Positions 63,717-64,000 of a stretch of DNA of 64,000 bases are shown here, in pieces. The stretch spans positions 682,001 to 746,000 of the forward strand of contig NZ_CP039704.1 in NCBI RefSeq assembly GCF_005144965.1, in the 5' to 3' direction. The notes under the pieces are model-generated. The model had not been told where the DNA came from. It was given only the letters and a program-made list of their open reading frames with translations, and made no database searches. This DNA is from Hankyongella ginsenosidimutans. GTDB lineage: Bacteria > Pseudomonadota > Alphaproteobacteria > Sphingomonadales > Sphingomonadaceae. The position numbers and the translations under genes are program-made. Positions within the stretch are counted from its first letter, which is position 1. Each line of letters starts with the position of its first letter.

Positions 63717-64000
63717 TCAGTTGCGCGCGCGCAGATGGCCGGCGATCAGCGACACGGCAAACACCAGGCCGCCAAGCCCAAGCGCGCCGGCCAGCGGCGA
63801 CATGCCGAACTGGCGCTCGAACCAGCCGATAAGGGTATGCCCGGCGAACAGCAGCAGAGCGGTCCACGGCAGCACCGACAGCAGAACCGCCGGCGCGAAG
63901 GCATTGAAGGGCACGTTCAGGAAGCCGGCGCCGGAATAGGTCGGCAGACGCAGGCCCGGCACCATGCGCGCGAGCAGTACCGCCGGCACGATGCGCCGAT
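63717..64000 (-). CDS. DedA-family membrane protein, partial at window edge
   Basis: 3' part of a gene whose start lies beyond the window. The visible ARMVPGLRLPTYSGAGFLNV matches the DedA/SNARE-associated family motif, followed by membrane segments AVLLSVLPWTALLLFAG and LAGALGLGGLVFAVSLIAG and the end HLRARN. DedA proteins are thought to help flip or scramble lipids or keep the proton motive force. The ATP-grasp gene starts 3 bp downstream. Confidence 0.85.
   Translation of the reverse strand, partial: RRIVPAVLLARMVPGLRLPTYSGAGFLNVPFNAFAPAVLLSVLPWTALLLFAGHTLIGWFERQFGMSPLAGALGLGGLVFAVSLIAGHLRARN

Overview
The window is a high-GC, gene-dense stretch of an alphaproteobacterial chromosome. Gene order and content (lepB-rnc-era; aroK-aroB next to a CNNM/CorC protein and a XerD-type recombinase; ubiE-coaBC-dut-moeB-DsrE; argB, pyrimidine 5'-nucleotidase, dapD, dapE; LacI, GH65, beta-phosphoglucomutase, TonB receptor and sugar MFS cluster; DUF2336; PEP-CTERM proteins) suggest Sphingomonadales or a close relative. 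That placement is inference from gene content; no rRNA gene is present to test it.

The most important technical observation is that roughly 75 single- or two-base indels break otherwise normal genes, including essential ones (pheT, pheS, dapD, dapE, aroB, argB, dut). Almost all are deletions in G/C or A runs, or one lost unit of a short dinucleotide repeat. Restoring one base each time gives full-length proteins of normal family length and often recreates ATGA/GTGA stop-start overlaps. I read these as sequencing or consensus errors, not pseudogenes. Coordinates below span the restored gene, and each entry names the break points.

Layout. 0-3 kb: tRNA-Gly and the minus-strand lepB-rnc-era operon. 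3-10.6 kb: AMP nucleosidase, tRNA-Arg, CNNM/CorC protein, aroK-aroB, a small membrane protein, a secreted hypothetical protein and a XerD-type recombinase. 10.6-17 kb: accA, malate synthase G and a MacAB-like ABC exporter. 17.6-26 kb: a maltose/disaccharide cluster (LacI regulator with a candidate operator, GH65 phosphorylase, beta-phosphoglucomutase, TonB receptor, MFS importer). 26-28 kb: two paralogous PEP-CTERM secreted proteins. 28-31.4 kb: ubiE-coaBC-dut-moeB-DsrE, five genes that overlap their neighbours. 31.7-34 kb: a secreted vanadium-haloperoxidase/PAP2-type enzyme and a lipoprotein. 34-42.3 kb: argB, DUF2336 and GGDEF signalling proteins, pyrimidine 5'-nucleotidase, dapD, a cold-shock-domain protein with a glycine-rich tail, dapE. 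42.3-48 kb: Fur-type regulator, PlsC, pheT-pheS-rplT-rpmI. 48-53 kb: TraB/GumN, HisN-like phosphatase, amidohydrolase, tandem Imm11-like protein. 53-57 kb: two GT4 glycosyltransferases, a polytopic membrane protein and a DUF2141 protein. 57-62 kb: a complete type I secretion apparatus (TolC, ABC, HlyD) without a visible substrate. 62-64 kb: NRDE protein, ATP-grasp ligase and a partial DedA protein.

The intergenic DNA holds several families of short palindromic repeats. One is MITE-like, with terminal inverted repeats and apparent 8-10 bp target duplications, and one copy has inserted inside a copy of another family. I found no CRISPR array, rRNA, full insertion sequence or prophage.
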